A DNA stretch of 26,295 nucleotides from Apostichopus californicus (lineage: Eukaryota > Echinodermata > Holothuroidea > Aspidochirotida > Stichopodidae), in assembly GCA_020650975.1 (NCBI GenBank), contig JAIPMN010019846.1, positions 8,902-35,196 on the forward strand, given 5' to 3'. Positions within the stretch are counted from its first letter, which is position 1. Every line of letters begins with the position of its first letter. A program made the translations under genes and the position numbers. The notes beneath the pieces are model-generated. The model ran no database searches. It was not told the DNA's origin and worked only from the letters and a program-made list of their open reading frames with translations. Shown piece by piece: positions 1 to 9,095 of the stretch.

Positions 1-15
1 GGGGGGGGGGGGGGG
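1..15 (+). repeat. Poly-G run at the window start
   Basis: Fifteen consecutive G. It may be genuine homopolymer or low-quality sequence next to an assembly break; the window does not show what precedes it. Confidence 0.8.
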
Positions 16-1537
16 TCGGTGATGCCACAACACGACCCTGGCGACTGTACAACACATCTTACAGGTAGGCGTTAGAAAGGCCTGTAGATTGTCTCAAAGG
101 GAGGGTACACTGGAAGTGAAGAAGTTGGAAGAATATTTTCAAGAGGAAACCTTTTTGAAAATTGGAAATATTCACAGGTGAAATCAGTTTTGACTTGTTA
201 GATTGACCTGAGATTAAAAGCTACATTAGCCTATTATTAAAGGTTTTAAATGCCTAGCAACCATATTTGAGTATGCATGCAGAAATTTGTGATAATCTCT
301 TGATTTTCACAATTTATCTACTGATATGGTGTCAAAAACTGAGCGAAATATTTCTCCACAGAATTCCAAGTCTATCATTTGAACGATGCATCTTTCTTGT
401 TAACACTTTGCAAGTGTCCTTAAAGTGGCCATCTGCAACCGAACATTTCAATATACATAAAGTTCAAAGTCCAAATACTGGACTACCATTATTTGAACCT
501 GTATGATGCAAATATCACAAATGCTTCTTTTTCTCAAGTAGCAAAGTACTGTGCAGTACCGTAGCACTTGTCATGCATTAATCTTGATGTTGGTACGAGA
601 CCAATTAACCTTTTCTGGTTTTCCTAAGTAGCAAATCTGGTCTACTCTTTAATTGCATTGTTTACATTAATTGCTTAGTATTTTGTATTGGAACAGTGCT
701 GCCTATCCATTTAACAGAACTTTCTGGGAAACCATCCTTCATCTCATTCTGGTCACCCGAACCTTTCTATTGGATGGTACTGGGAGACCTTTGAGTTTTC
801 TATCCTTGGACAGGACAGTAATTTCCAGTGTGATGCCATCCTAAATATCCATTGATCATCCTTGTCACTGTCAGAAATTAGCTGTGGTAAACTACTGTAC
901 GTACAGTAACTATGTACACTAAATCCCATTACTTCCCACCCCACTCCCCCACCCCACTCCCCCACCCCACTCCAACATTTTCATTAACAATACACATTGT
1001 GATAAAACCAAGTACTTTTTGTTAGGTGATGGATGAGTAACTAATGAGATTGATCTGAACAGGGTGTTTTGTAAACTCTTTAAATATCGGGTATCATATA
1101 CATCAAGTCAGTGCTGAAGTTACATTCAAATGATAAACTTATTTATTTTCAATCCAAAACATGACACATGTTAAATTGTGATTAACAGAATCAGTTGTGA
1201 AGGTAATCCTCTTGTAAGCTTTTTAAAATATGACTGTCCTGTGTGGGACAACAGTGAGTAGACTCTCACAGTAGACTGACTTTAATAACTGTGCAAATTG
1301 ACAGGTGCAGGGTTTGTCAGTGAGTACATATATAAAGCCTACTGTCAACTGTACTGGAAAAGTGTACATATCAAACACCGCTAGCTAAGCCGGCCACTTA
1401 AAGGCCTTGTCTCCTAACTACAGTAGTAGTACCAGCAAGTATGATACAGGTGTCGCAAAACTGGTACCTGTACAAAACCTTAACAAACATGACTGTTATG
1501 GCTGTGATACCGACACAAGCTTTTCGGCTTGCTGTGA
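16..1537. other. Gene-free sequence
   Basis: AT-rich unique-looking sequence with short chance open frames only. It contains the CCCCCACCCCACT tandem repeat (934-973), listed separately. No exon of GSK-3 or any other recognised family was seen on either strand. Confidence 0.6.
934..973. repeat. 13-bp tandem repeat, about 3 copies
   Basis: Unit CCCCCACCCCACT repeated about three times. It creates the glycine-rich start of a spurious minus-strand open frame (753-965). Confidence 0.85.
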
Positions 1538-1817
1538 ATGAATCTATTTTAAGCAATGGCTCATAAATAAACATGTTAGCTATTCACTGATTGGTTGAAT
1601 TCAAACTACTGGATTTTGGGGAACTGCGTGTGATTAATTTTAAATGAGGGATTTGTCGGAAGAATCTCTACTCATTATCTGCAGAAGGTCCTAATTACTC
1701 GCCAATTAATGCTCTTGGCAGGGAAAAACTTGGCTAATATCTTAGTTTTGATGTTTTGTGATGAATACATGTCAAAAACTTGATGGACATTTGAAAAGGG
1801 TGGGAAAACGGAAAAAG
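1538..1817 (-). repeat. Dispersed ~250-bp repeat, minus-strand copy
   Basis: The reverse complement of this interval aligns along most of its length with 5276-5517 and especially 5517-5757. Shared blocks include CCAAGTTTTTCCCTGCCAA, TTAATTGGCGAGTA, GTTTGAATTCAACCAATCAG and TTATGAGCC. It is not coding. The start near 1817 is approximate because similarity fades in an A-rich stretch. It looks like a decayed copy of the internal module of the element at 5266-6090. Confidence 0.75.
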
Positions 1818-2547
1818 CATTTAAGAACTGTCTGTGCACAGAGTACAGTAAATGAACCTTTATACTGTAAATGTGGCCAAGAAACACTTGTCTGGATTCT
1901 GTTTTTGTAAGCAGATTTGGTTGTCTGAGAAATGTTGGAAAATAACAAAGAATAGACAATAGGTACACTGTAGGAGAGAGAGAGATCTATGATAAATAAA
2001 ACACCAGCTGTGGACCAGCAAAACTCCACATTGGGTAGATCAATAGGTCTAAAAGACTTACCACTATTTTAGTTTTATTTCAGTGTTTCCAAAGTGATGG
2101 AAGGTGATACCATCCTATCTGTAAGGGGGTATTTAGTAACAAAATGCAATCTAAATTTGATGTAAACTGCTAGCCATCAGCTGGATGACTTACAATGCTG
2201 TTTTTTGGTCATCTGAACAAAAATTTGGTTGTCTCATGATTACAGGATGGACCACCGTTAAAAATTTACCTTACAAGTAAAGTTGCAACTACAGAATAAG
2301 AATGTTGATAGTTTTTAATCGTCGAGTGTTCATGTGTTTATAATTGGTGGTTATCCAAGAAGAAGGTTAAAATTACCAGTAGATATACCCTTAGACAGGC
2401 CTACAGTAGCCTAGCAACATATTTTACAAGAAACTAAAAGGTAAACTTTGGAGGCAATATGTAGTACTTGACAGTACAGTATCTTTTATTATCCGAGTTG
2501 GTTTAATTATTTAAATAGAATATTAATTCGAGTAGAAGTTCAGCCAC
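1818..2547. other. Gene-free sequence
   Basis: Nothing recognised on either strand. It contains a GAGAGAGAGA stretch near 1974-1985 and several TACAGTA words. Confidence 0.6.
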
Positions 2548-3000
2548 CACAGCCCATGTACACATCAAATCTGCTATACTGTACAGTATAACCTCACGAT
2601 ATCTTATATAGATGTTTCCATTGGCTGGGAGGTGACACTCCTTCGACCAAACCTCCCTCAAGTCTTCATTATGTCTACACATACCAAGTCGGTTAAATTC
2701 CGATTGTCCTGACTTCCTGTCAGGAAAGCTCAGGTGAAACAAACTTAAAGAGAAATAATGTTAGGAGGGGGAAAAAACACAGCCCATGTCCAACATGTAC
2801 AGTACATACACATTAAATCTACTATGACCTCACTATATCCTGTATCGATGTTTCCCATTGGCTGAGAGGTGCCACTCCTTCAACCAAGCCTCCCAACTCG
2901 CCTCATTACAGTATGTCTGCATACATGCTGCTGTTGTTCTGATTGTCCTGGATTCCTATCAGGGAAAGTTCAGGAGAAACAGAGTTAGACAAGGAAATAA
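2548..3000. repeat. Diverged tandem duplication, ~230-bp period
   Basis: Two consecutive units, 2548-2760 and 2778-3000, both begin CACAGCCCATGT. They share in order GATGTTTCC, CATTGGCTG, GAGGTG, CACTCCTTC, GATTGTCCTG and GAAATAATG. Substitutions and small indels separate them, so the duplication is not recent. The open frames across the two units differ and are not conserved, so the unit is not protein-coding. Confidence 0.8.
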
Positions 3001-3109
3001 TGGAAGCAGAGCAATGATTGGTCATTCAGTGTTTGCAATATTGGTGACTCGTACAGTATGTGTGAAGTCTAGACTTTTAAACTCCATCACTTAAAATCCA
3101 TGTGGTTGG

Positions 3110-3540
3110 TGGACTTCATATCTAGTAGGTGCACCTTATAGAGTAGAACTTAATTGTCTCTGCAGAGGTCAAAGGTCATTTGAGGTCAACAGAGGTGGAT
3201 ATCTGAAAACCTTACAAACATAACTAAAAAAAATATACAATTTATGAAGCTTTAGAAGAACCCTAGTCTGATAACCTTATGAAACAATACCTTAAAATTT
3301 TAAACTTGGACGGAATTCATTCAAGATTTGTATGTGGATCTCACTTATCAACCAGAAGAACTGGATACATTGTTTTTCAGCTGAGGCCAAATGTCATTTG
3401 AGGTCAAAGTTGTGAAACCCTTGTAAACACAACTCAGAAATTGTACATGTGGTGGTGTGAACTTCATATTTGGTACATGTGAATGCACCATATTAATTAG
3501 AAGAACTCTATAAATTTCTATACCATGTGTTTTCCAGTTA
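3110..3540. repeat. Diverged tandem repeats rich in AGGTCA
   Basis: Related blocks recur: CATTTGAGGTCAA at 3177-3189 and again near 3395-3407, GAACTTCATAT/GGACTTCATAT near 3111 and 3457, and TAGAAGAAC/CAGAAGAAC near 3353 and 3498. The order fits a roughly 200-bp unit with deletions. An 86-codon minus-strand frame (3348-3608) lies in it; it is interrupted in the neighbouring unit and shows no recognised domain. Confidence 0.6.
3166..3188 (+). promoter_or_regulatory. Nuclear-receptor half-site cluster (DR1 plus DR4)
   Basis: AGGTCA at 3166-3171, 3173-3178 and 3183-3188. The spacings are one base (DR1, the HNF4/RXR/PPAR arrangement) and four bases (DR4, the LXR/TR arrangement). All three half-sites are perfect. 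They sit inside a tandem repeat, so they may simply be the repeat sequence; binding is untested. Confidence 0.35.
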
Positions 3541-3706
3541 TAACTTTCTTGAAGTAGTCTCCCCAATCTTGACCATTCAGTTATCTTTCTTTCCACTGTA
3601 TGTCCCATTGTGATTTAACACAGTCTGCCTCAAAGGATTTAATAACAGTATATTGCTGTTCTCCCTATTATGTCTTTAACATTATCTCTCCATGTAATGC
3701 TTACTT

Positions 3707-3747
3707 GATTGATAGATAGATTGATTGATTGATTGATTGATTGATAG
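3707..3747 (+). repeat. (GATT)n/(GATA) microsatellite
   Basis: A run of GATT tetranucleotides, with GATA variants at both ends. Confidence 0.9.
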
Positions 3748-3949
3748 TAATAAATCCAAATAAATCAAACTTTTGCTTCGCCTCTGCCCGTGGGACTTTA
3801 GGAACCCTTGGTTATTATTAATGGCCTTACAGCTTTTACCTCCAAGAACATTCAATTACCATTGACTACAATTTAACTGAAAACCATTGTGGTAGAAGTT
3901 TACCTAATGACAGCCAAACTGGATTTTGCTGGGGAGGTATGAAGGAGGT

Positions 3950-4225
3950 TTCGTGGCCCACCTTTTCTCGCGATAGGACACAGTTGGCCATTTAATTTTT
4001 AAGAAGAGGCTGAAAACGTTTCATTCATCTATATTTCGAGTAGTACTGTATTTAAATTTTGCATTTTATTTGCTCTTACGCTTGTTAGTTTGATTTTGTA
4101 TGATTTGGGTTTTTATCCCCCTCTTATGTTGGTTTGTTTTGATTGTCTTATTTGACTTGCAGCGCTTTTGATTACTCCTTTGTGTAGTTGGCGCTTAATA
4201 AATCTTTTTAATAATAATAAAAATG
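3950..4225 (+). mobile_element. Probable non-LTR retrotransposon 3' end (truncated)
   Basis: A short decayed frame reads KRLKTFHSSIFR (about 4004-4040), which resembles the very C-terminal LKTxLFR segment of many CR1/Jockey/RTE-like reverse transcriptases. A T-rich 3' untranslated stretch follows, then AGCGCTT and GGCGCTTAATAAATC, and a (TAA)n-like tail at about 4207-4222. The order (end of ORF2, short UTR, simple-repeat tail) is typical of a 5'-truncated LINE. Only the last ~275 bases are present. The family cannot be named from this. Confidence 0.45.
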
Positions 4226-5265
4226 ATAATATATGATAAGTAGTTTTATAGCAATTGCATGGACACAGGACAACGGTTGTAAAAATCTTTGCAAACATCT
4301 AGATGTATCAACATGAAGGTGTACCCTGGGAAATCACAATGACCTTTGGAATTAGTAATCTTAAGTCTATGGTTGTTTGAACCATGTCGGGCAAATGATG
4401 AAGAGCTCCCCCTAAGGGAGCAACTTAAGTTTTGATCCATTTGCGAGGAAGACTGTTTAGGGGCGCTGCCCACTGGTAGTGCAACGAAGACATTAATGAC
4501 TGTATGCATGTGTACACATGTGTAGTATTTACATTGATTGCGTTCTTGGTGAACATGTGTAAACATTAACTGTTATTGTTCATTGTTGGCACTACCATCC
4601 TTACAGTACTACAGTACCATTGGTTTTGACTTTGTTATTTCGTTGTGTAAAGCCTGCATATTTCCTTTTCCTTATATTTACATTGTCTACTATTGAAACC
4701 ACTTTTATTCAAGAAACAATGTGCATTGTTCAATTGGACAGTGCCTCTTTAGTCAAATTGGTAAAGCTTACACTTACATTGGAAGTTAAATCGTTAGAGA
4801 CATTGCAAGGGGAAACCCCTTTAACTAGTAATACTCTGTACGAAAGCTGCTTATATTGAAATGTCTTAACTTGACAGTTTAAAGAAACACATCTTTGGTA
4901 AAACACATGTCCATTTTTTTTCTTTTGGAGATTCCCCGCAGCAAATTCTAACATTAGAGCTCACAGGAATTTTTGACAAATTTTGCGAAATCCTTCAACG
5001 TGATCTTGAAGAATAAATTAGCACAGCTGTATAATTGATAAAATTGTCTAAGCTACTGTAATTTCTCAAAGGCTATGTATTTTATGACGTGTATAAATTG
5101 CACCTGAGTTTTTATGCATGTGTCTTTGTTACACATATATGTACCAGTGCCTTTTGAAAATTTACTTTGTTGGTTTGAAGCCCTCTTACCTTCCATCTCT
5201 TAAAGTTAAAGTTGAAGGTTTACAGTCTTGTATGAGGCTAAGGCCTCCATACATGAATTTACAAC
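4226..5265. other. Gene-free sequence
   Basis: No recognised gene. It contains a short hairpin (GCTCCC...GGGAGC, 4404-4420) and the 14-bp palindrome CATGTGTACACATG near 4507-4520. The open frames here (a 106-codon minus frame 4246-4566 and two that overlap on opposite strands at 4620-4954) show no family resemblance. Confidence 0.55.
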
Positions 5266-5284
5266 TTAAAGCAGCATTTTGCGT
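5266..5284. repeat. Left 19-bp terminal inverted repeat
   Basis: TTAAAGCAGCATTTTGCGT, the exact reverse complement of 6072-6090. Confidence 0.85.
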
Positions 5285-5517
5285 TGGGTCGCTTTTTTCC
5301 ACCTTTTTAACATGTGCTTGGTTTTTTTTACATGTATCAATCATAAAACAGCAAACTAAGATACCATCCAAGTTTCACCCTGCCAAGAGCGTTAATTAGC
5401 GAGTAATTAACGATTTATGTCGATAACGAGTAAGAGTGTCCTCGACAAAGTTTTCATATCTCCAAATCCACTAGTTTGAATTCCACCAATCAGTGAATAG
5501 TATGTTTATTCATGAGC
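5276..5517 (+). repeat. Dispersed ~250-bp repeat, first tandem copy
   Basis: Starts CATTTTGCGTTGG and shares with the next copy AAAACAGCAAACTAAGATA, CCAAGTTT, CCCTGCCAA, CGTTAATT, CACTAGTTTGAATTC and ACCAATCAG. It ends where the next CATTTTGCGTTTGG begins. Confidence 0.8.
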
Positions 5518-5757
5518 ATTTTGCGTTTGGTTGCCATTTTCTACTTTTTTGACATGTCCATCGAGTTTTTAACATACATCAAATCACAAAACAGCAAACT
5601 AAGATATTAGCCAAGTTTTTCCCTGCCAAAAACGTTAATTGGCGAGTATTCCACATACAAAATTAATCGCATTCAGTTCCCCAAACCCACTAGTTTGAAT
5701 TCAACCAATCAGAGATGCAGGTTTAGTTATGAGCCGTTGCTAAAAATAGATTCAAGA
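5517..5757 (+). repeat. Dispersed ~250-bp repeat, second tandem copy
   Basis: Starts CATTTTGCGTTTGG and ends near ATAGATTCA. It is closer to the minus-strand copy at 1538-1817 than the first tandem copy is; both share TTAATTGGCGAGTA and AAATAGATTCA-type ends. Confidence 0.8.
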
Positions 5758-5775
5758 CTTTGCGTTGGTACAACC

Positions 5776-5798
5776 AGGGAGTTGTTATGGAACTCCCT
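5776..5798. repeat. 8-bp stem hairpin
   Basis: AGGGAGTT (5776-5783) and AACTCCCT (5791-5798) pair around a 7-base loop, with further imperfect pairing outside (GTACAA / TTGTAC). It lies in the right part of the inverted-repeat element. Confidence 0.7.
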
Positions 5799-6071
5799 TG
5801 TACAACTGCCATATAGACTGTACACAAATCAAGCATGGTGTTATATTACGTATCTGACAATGACGTTCGTAGTGTTTAAATATTCATATTATGGGCGAGG
5901 TTTATTGGGTTCCCAACGGAAAATATCTTGGAGAACAACAAAGTTGAAAGTTGCAAATTTTTCGACTTTCATGCCACCATTTGAAGTAAAATATAAATAG
6001 ATAAGCTAGTTATGTATGTCGTTATGGCATAGTGGAATCAGTGAGGTTGAACAAAATCATAGAAAAAAAGG

Positions 6072-6090
6072 ACGCAAAATGCTGCTTTAA
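6072..6090. repeat. Right 19-bp terminal inverted repeat
   Basis: ACGCAAAATGCTGCTTTAA, the exact reverse complement of 5266-5284. Confidence 0.85.
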
Positions 6091-6392
6091 ACCCAGGTCA
6101 CCAGTAACTTGTCACACCCACACACCAAAGTGTGCACAATTCAATCAAGCTATCTCTAAAGGGCACCACAGTGCACCACATGCATGTGTCCCTGGGGCCG
6201 GGGTCTTCCCATAGGGTACAGCCACAAGTCGGCACATAGACTATGTTTACAAGTGACCTCGCAGGTCCCAATTTATATACCCTGGGTGAAGAGAGGCAAT
6301 GGAGATAAAGTGCCTTGCCCATGGATACGACGCAATGATCTGGCCAGGACTCGAACCTGCAATTCTTAGATCACAAGTCCACTGCCTTAAAG
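6091..6392 (-). mobile_element. tRNA-derived SINE, 5'-truncated
   Basis: Read on the minus strand from 6392: TTAAGGCAGTGGACTTGTGA, then AATTGCAGGTTCGAGTCCTG. This matches the D-arm end, anticodon arm and T-arm of a Ser/Leu-type tRNA, with a perfect B-box GGTTCGAGTCC (6347-6357 on the plus strand as GGACTCGAACC). The body follows, including GCAAGGCACTTTATCTCC (about 6301-6318), a block I associate with widespread invertebrate SINEs from memory. The A-box half is missing at 6393, so the copy is 5'-truncated and unlikely to be transcribed. The 3' limit next to the inverted repeat at 6090 is approximate. No target duplication was found. Confidence 0.75.
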
Positions 6393-8962
6393 GAATAACG
6401 AAGGCAGGGATCACAGACAATTTATATTATTCAGTAACCTCAAAACTCTCTAATACTCGATCTTTAAGTGAACCGCTTCCTGTTTGACTGAATATGCTCG
6501 CTTTGAAACTTGGCTCCTAAGGCCTTGCCACAATACACAGTAAGCCGCCATTGATTACATAATACGCTTGAAATTCCGTATTGATGACGTCAGAGAGGAA
6601 CAACTCTCGTAACATAGTCATTTTCCATGTGGTATACTCCCTGTGGAAATTATTCAGCTGTTGGTGCTATGGCTAGAACTTTAGAAGGCCTTTTGATTTC
6701 CTATAAGCCCAATGCAGTTTAAAATATAAACCAGGCACCTGAAGGTCATAGTTACAAAAAAAATCAAGTTTTCTCTTCTTAAAATTTTCGCTAAAAAGAA
6801 GGCCTAGGCTACCCTTAAAAAGCACACTGAAGCTAGGCCTAGGGTACGCTAAAGTAGTAACAATGTAGGCTGACTGTAACGTTAACCATACAGCATGCCT
6901 TGCCAGACTTTAAAGGCTTACTCCATATCCAATTCAAATGGAATGTTCCTTGAGTGGTCACAGATGTTGTTCCTCATCACTAAGGTAGCTCTTAGCACCC
7001 CTTTATTTTGACAAACGGTTTCAAAGTCTGTATTGGCTGTTAAACAGCCTTCTGGGATGGCATAAGCTTCGCAAAATTATCCACTTCGTGGCAAAAAACA
7101 CACTCTACCTCCAAAGGCAGGACCTGCCAACATTTTGAGCACTCTATCACGTAAAACTAACATTCATTACAGGGCAAGGCTTAGGGCGATACAAAGACAA
7201 AAATGATATGACCGAAAGGACTGGATCCCATTTTTCACTAAAAAATTCCTTTAACTAGCATGTCCTTTTGCAGACCTTGTGTATGTCAACAGAAACTGTT
7301 GGCATTGTTTAGGGTCCTACACTATCAGTACTGTTAATGGATTATATACGTTATTTGCATAACGCATTATGGAGTCCTTTTGTAGTGTGTAGGGTCTGTC
7401 AAGGTACAGGTCTGTAATCTATCTCGTATCTCGGATTGGTGAAAACTTTGCCAGTACGATTTAGTCATCTGGGCCTCTGTTTATTAAGTTACTAAGGACT
7501 AAGGAGTGACAGTCAGTCAGGAGTGACAGGCAGTGGTATGAAATTTAGTGCCACAGAAGGACTGATTAATATCTGTCCATGTCCTCTAAGGTTGCAAAAA
7601 CCCTGTTGAATGCTCCCAGTGGAACATCATAGCAGTTATGTCTCCCAGAGACATTCATGTGACAGTAGTACCTAAAGTACTGAATGGGAAACGATAAATA
7701 TCTCTCAAGACCGATTTAGGAAAAACCTGAAGTGTGTTAAACTTTGGCGAATTTGTCTGGGCCCACTTTTGACGTATTCAACACAGCAGATCTACTGAGA
7801 TAGATTATAGGCGTATATATGTGGAAGTTCCAGTCGGTAAAGCCTTAAAGTATATTGTCTCATAATAGTCAGTGTAACATCATTAATCTGCCCACCACCC
7901 ACCGGCACCCCTGATCATGTTAAGTCTTTCTTTCTTGTAAACATTTCGTTAAACACTTTGTTGATCCAGTTTGCTCGAAATTGCTGCATTCTAAACAACT
8001 AGACTGAATTTTCTAATTACAGGTAAATGCACCTACAGTAGGTACTTACTGCATGGACTTGCTACCAATCAGTTGATTGGTTTACTCAGATTAATAATGC
8101 TGTGATGATGATGTCTACGACAAAGGGATTTTTTAAGACTGGTGCATACTGTACACATTACTTAGCTGTGGAGTACCATGTAACACTACCTTCACATTCA
8201 CAATCTGTTAACATCTTATAAATATGTGTACATTCTTTTTACTGCCCAGAAATTACAGGATATTTATAGGATTATTAAGTAGAGCTTACAGTACATTATT
8301 TTAAACCCTGTAATTTTAGATTGCCCTTTGAGTATTAATGGAGGCACACTTATTCTTTGTATATGTACAGTACTCAACAGTTTCATTTTCACTGTGACTG
8401 TAGTTAAGAAAACAATAAAGAAAAAAATGCTTGCTGTAGTTGTACCTGGATATACTTGCTAGAATTGTCAAAACTGGTCACATAGTAACAGTGCTACTTC
8501 CCTCATTTTTGCCTCTCTGGATCCAGTATATAGCAAAGTGATTTATGGCAAAACATGTAAATATCGTATTTACTTTATGATTTCCCCTCCAAAATAGTTT
8601 TATATCATGAAGTCTGGATAAAAAGTGTTTAAATGCAGTTAAGGCACCATTGCAACGTTTAAATTGTCAGCATGTACTTTATTTTTCAGCCAAATATGTC
8701 AGTATTAAAACACATGTATACAATGTAGTTATTCAATTTGCGTTTGTGTTTATGGAGAAAGTAGCCTCCTACTATAGTCATACTGCATACAGTAGTTAGT
8801 CTTGTTCAGGTTCCACTCTCATCACCACACAGTGATGATACCTGTGCCACTCTTGTGCTATGATCTCTGTACACAATAGGCCTAGTTTTTTTTATCCTCC
8901 AGTGTAAAATACAAATGCCCACAGTCATACATATATCCTATTTAGCTACATAACAGCTGATC
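6393..8962. other. Gene-free sequence
   Basis: No recognised gene, and no open frame of note. It contains a consensus CRE palindrome TGACGTCA (6585-6592), several TAGGCCTA-type words (around 6801-6842 and 8877) and TACAGTA words. Confidence 0.55.
6585..6592. promoter_or_regulatory. Consensus CRE palindrome (TGACGTCA)
   Basis: A perfect CREB/ATF site by sequence. A single 8-mer in intronic DNA may be chance. A second copy is at 13040-13047. Confidence 0.25.
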
Positions 8963-8992
8963 ATGCACATGTGTACACATACATGTAAAAAA

Positions 8993-9095
8993 ATGCCTGA
9001 GAAGAAAGTCGCTGCTCGGCGAATGCTAAAGCAATTACCCCCGCAGCTTGATGATAAATCCACTCTGGAGGCAGTCAACAGGAGATGTACTCAAG
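8993..9095 (+). CDS. Possible coding exon of unknown identity (weak)
   Basis: A 34-codon stretch starting at ATG 8993, beginning MPEKKVAARRMLKQLPPQLD and ending EAVNRRCTQ. It has charged, helix-like composition and codon choice that looks coding, unlike the chance frames around it. It ends at CAAG/GTGTAG, a possible donor that leaves one base of a split codon, the phase needed to join GSK-3 exon 2 at 17473. An in-frame stop (8951-8953) lies upstream and no good acceptor is visible, so it would be a first exon. The peptide has no resemblance to the Ser9 exon of GSK-3 and I do not recognise its family. It could be a separate gene, a decayed transposon frame or chance. Confidence 0.25.

Larger units (their letters stand above)
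5266..6090. mobile_element. Inverted-repeat-bounded element with internal tandem modules
   Basis: The ends TTAAAGCAGCATTTTGCGT (5266-5284) and its exact reverse complement (6072-6090) enclose 825 bp. The outermost four bases are TTAA at both ends, compatible with a piggyBac-type TTAA target; the inner TA could equally be a Tc1/mariner-type duplication. Inside are two ~240-bp direct repeats (5276-5517 and 5517-5757) and a right part without repeats. No transposase is visible, so this is a non-autonomous element or a composite of nested insertions. A SINE abuts its right end. Confidence 0.6.

Noticed and set aside
753..965. Glycine-rich minus-strand open frame
   Set aside because: The glycine-rich start is the translation of the CCCCCACCCCACT tandem repeat.
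3348..3608. 86-codon minus-strand open frame
   Set aside because: It lies inside the AGGTCA-rich tandem repeats and is not preserved in the neighbouring unit.
3707..3747. CRISPR or minisatellite array
   Set aside because: It is a plain tetranucleotide microsatellite; no spacer-repeat structure exists anywhere in the window.
4246..4566. 106-codon minus-strand open frame
   Set aside because: Composition and codon use look random, and no domain, splice context or conservation cue is present.
6344..6392. A tRNA gene on the minus strand
   Set aside because: Only the B-box half of a tRNA is present, the acceptor and D-arm start are missing, and a SINE body follows.
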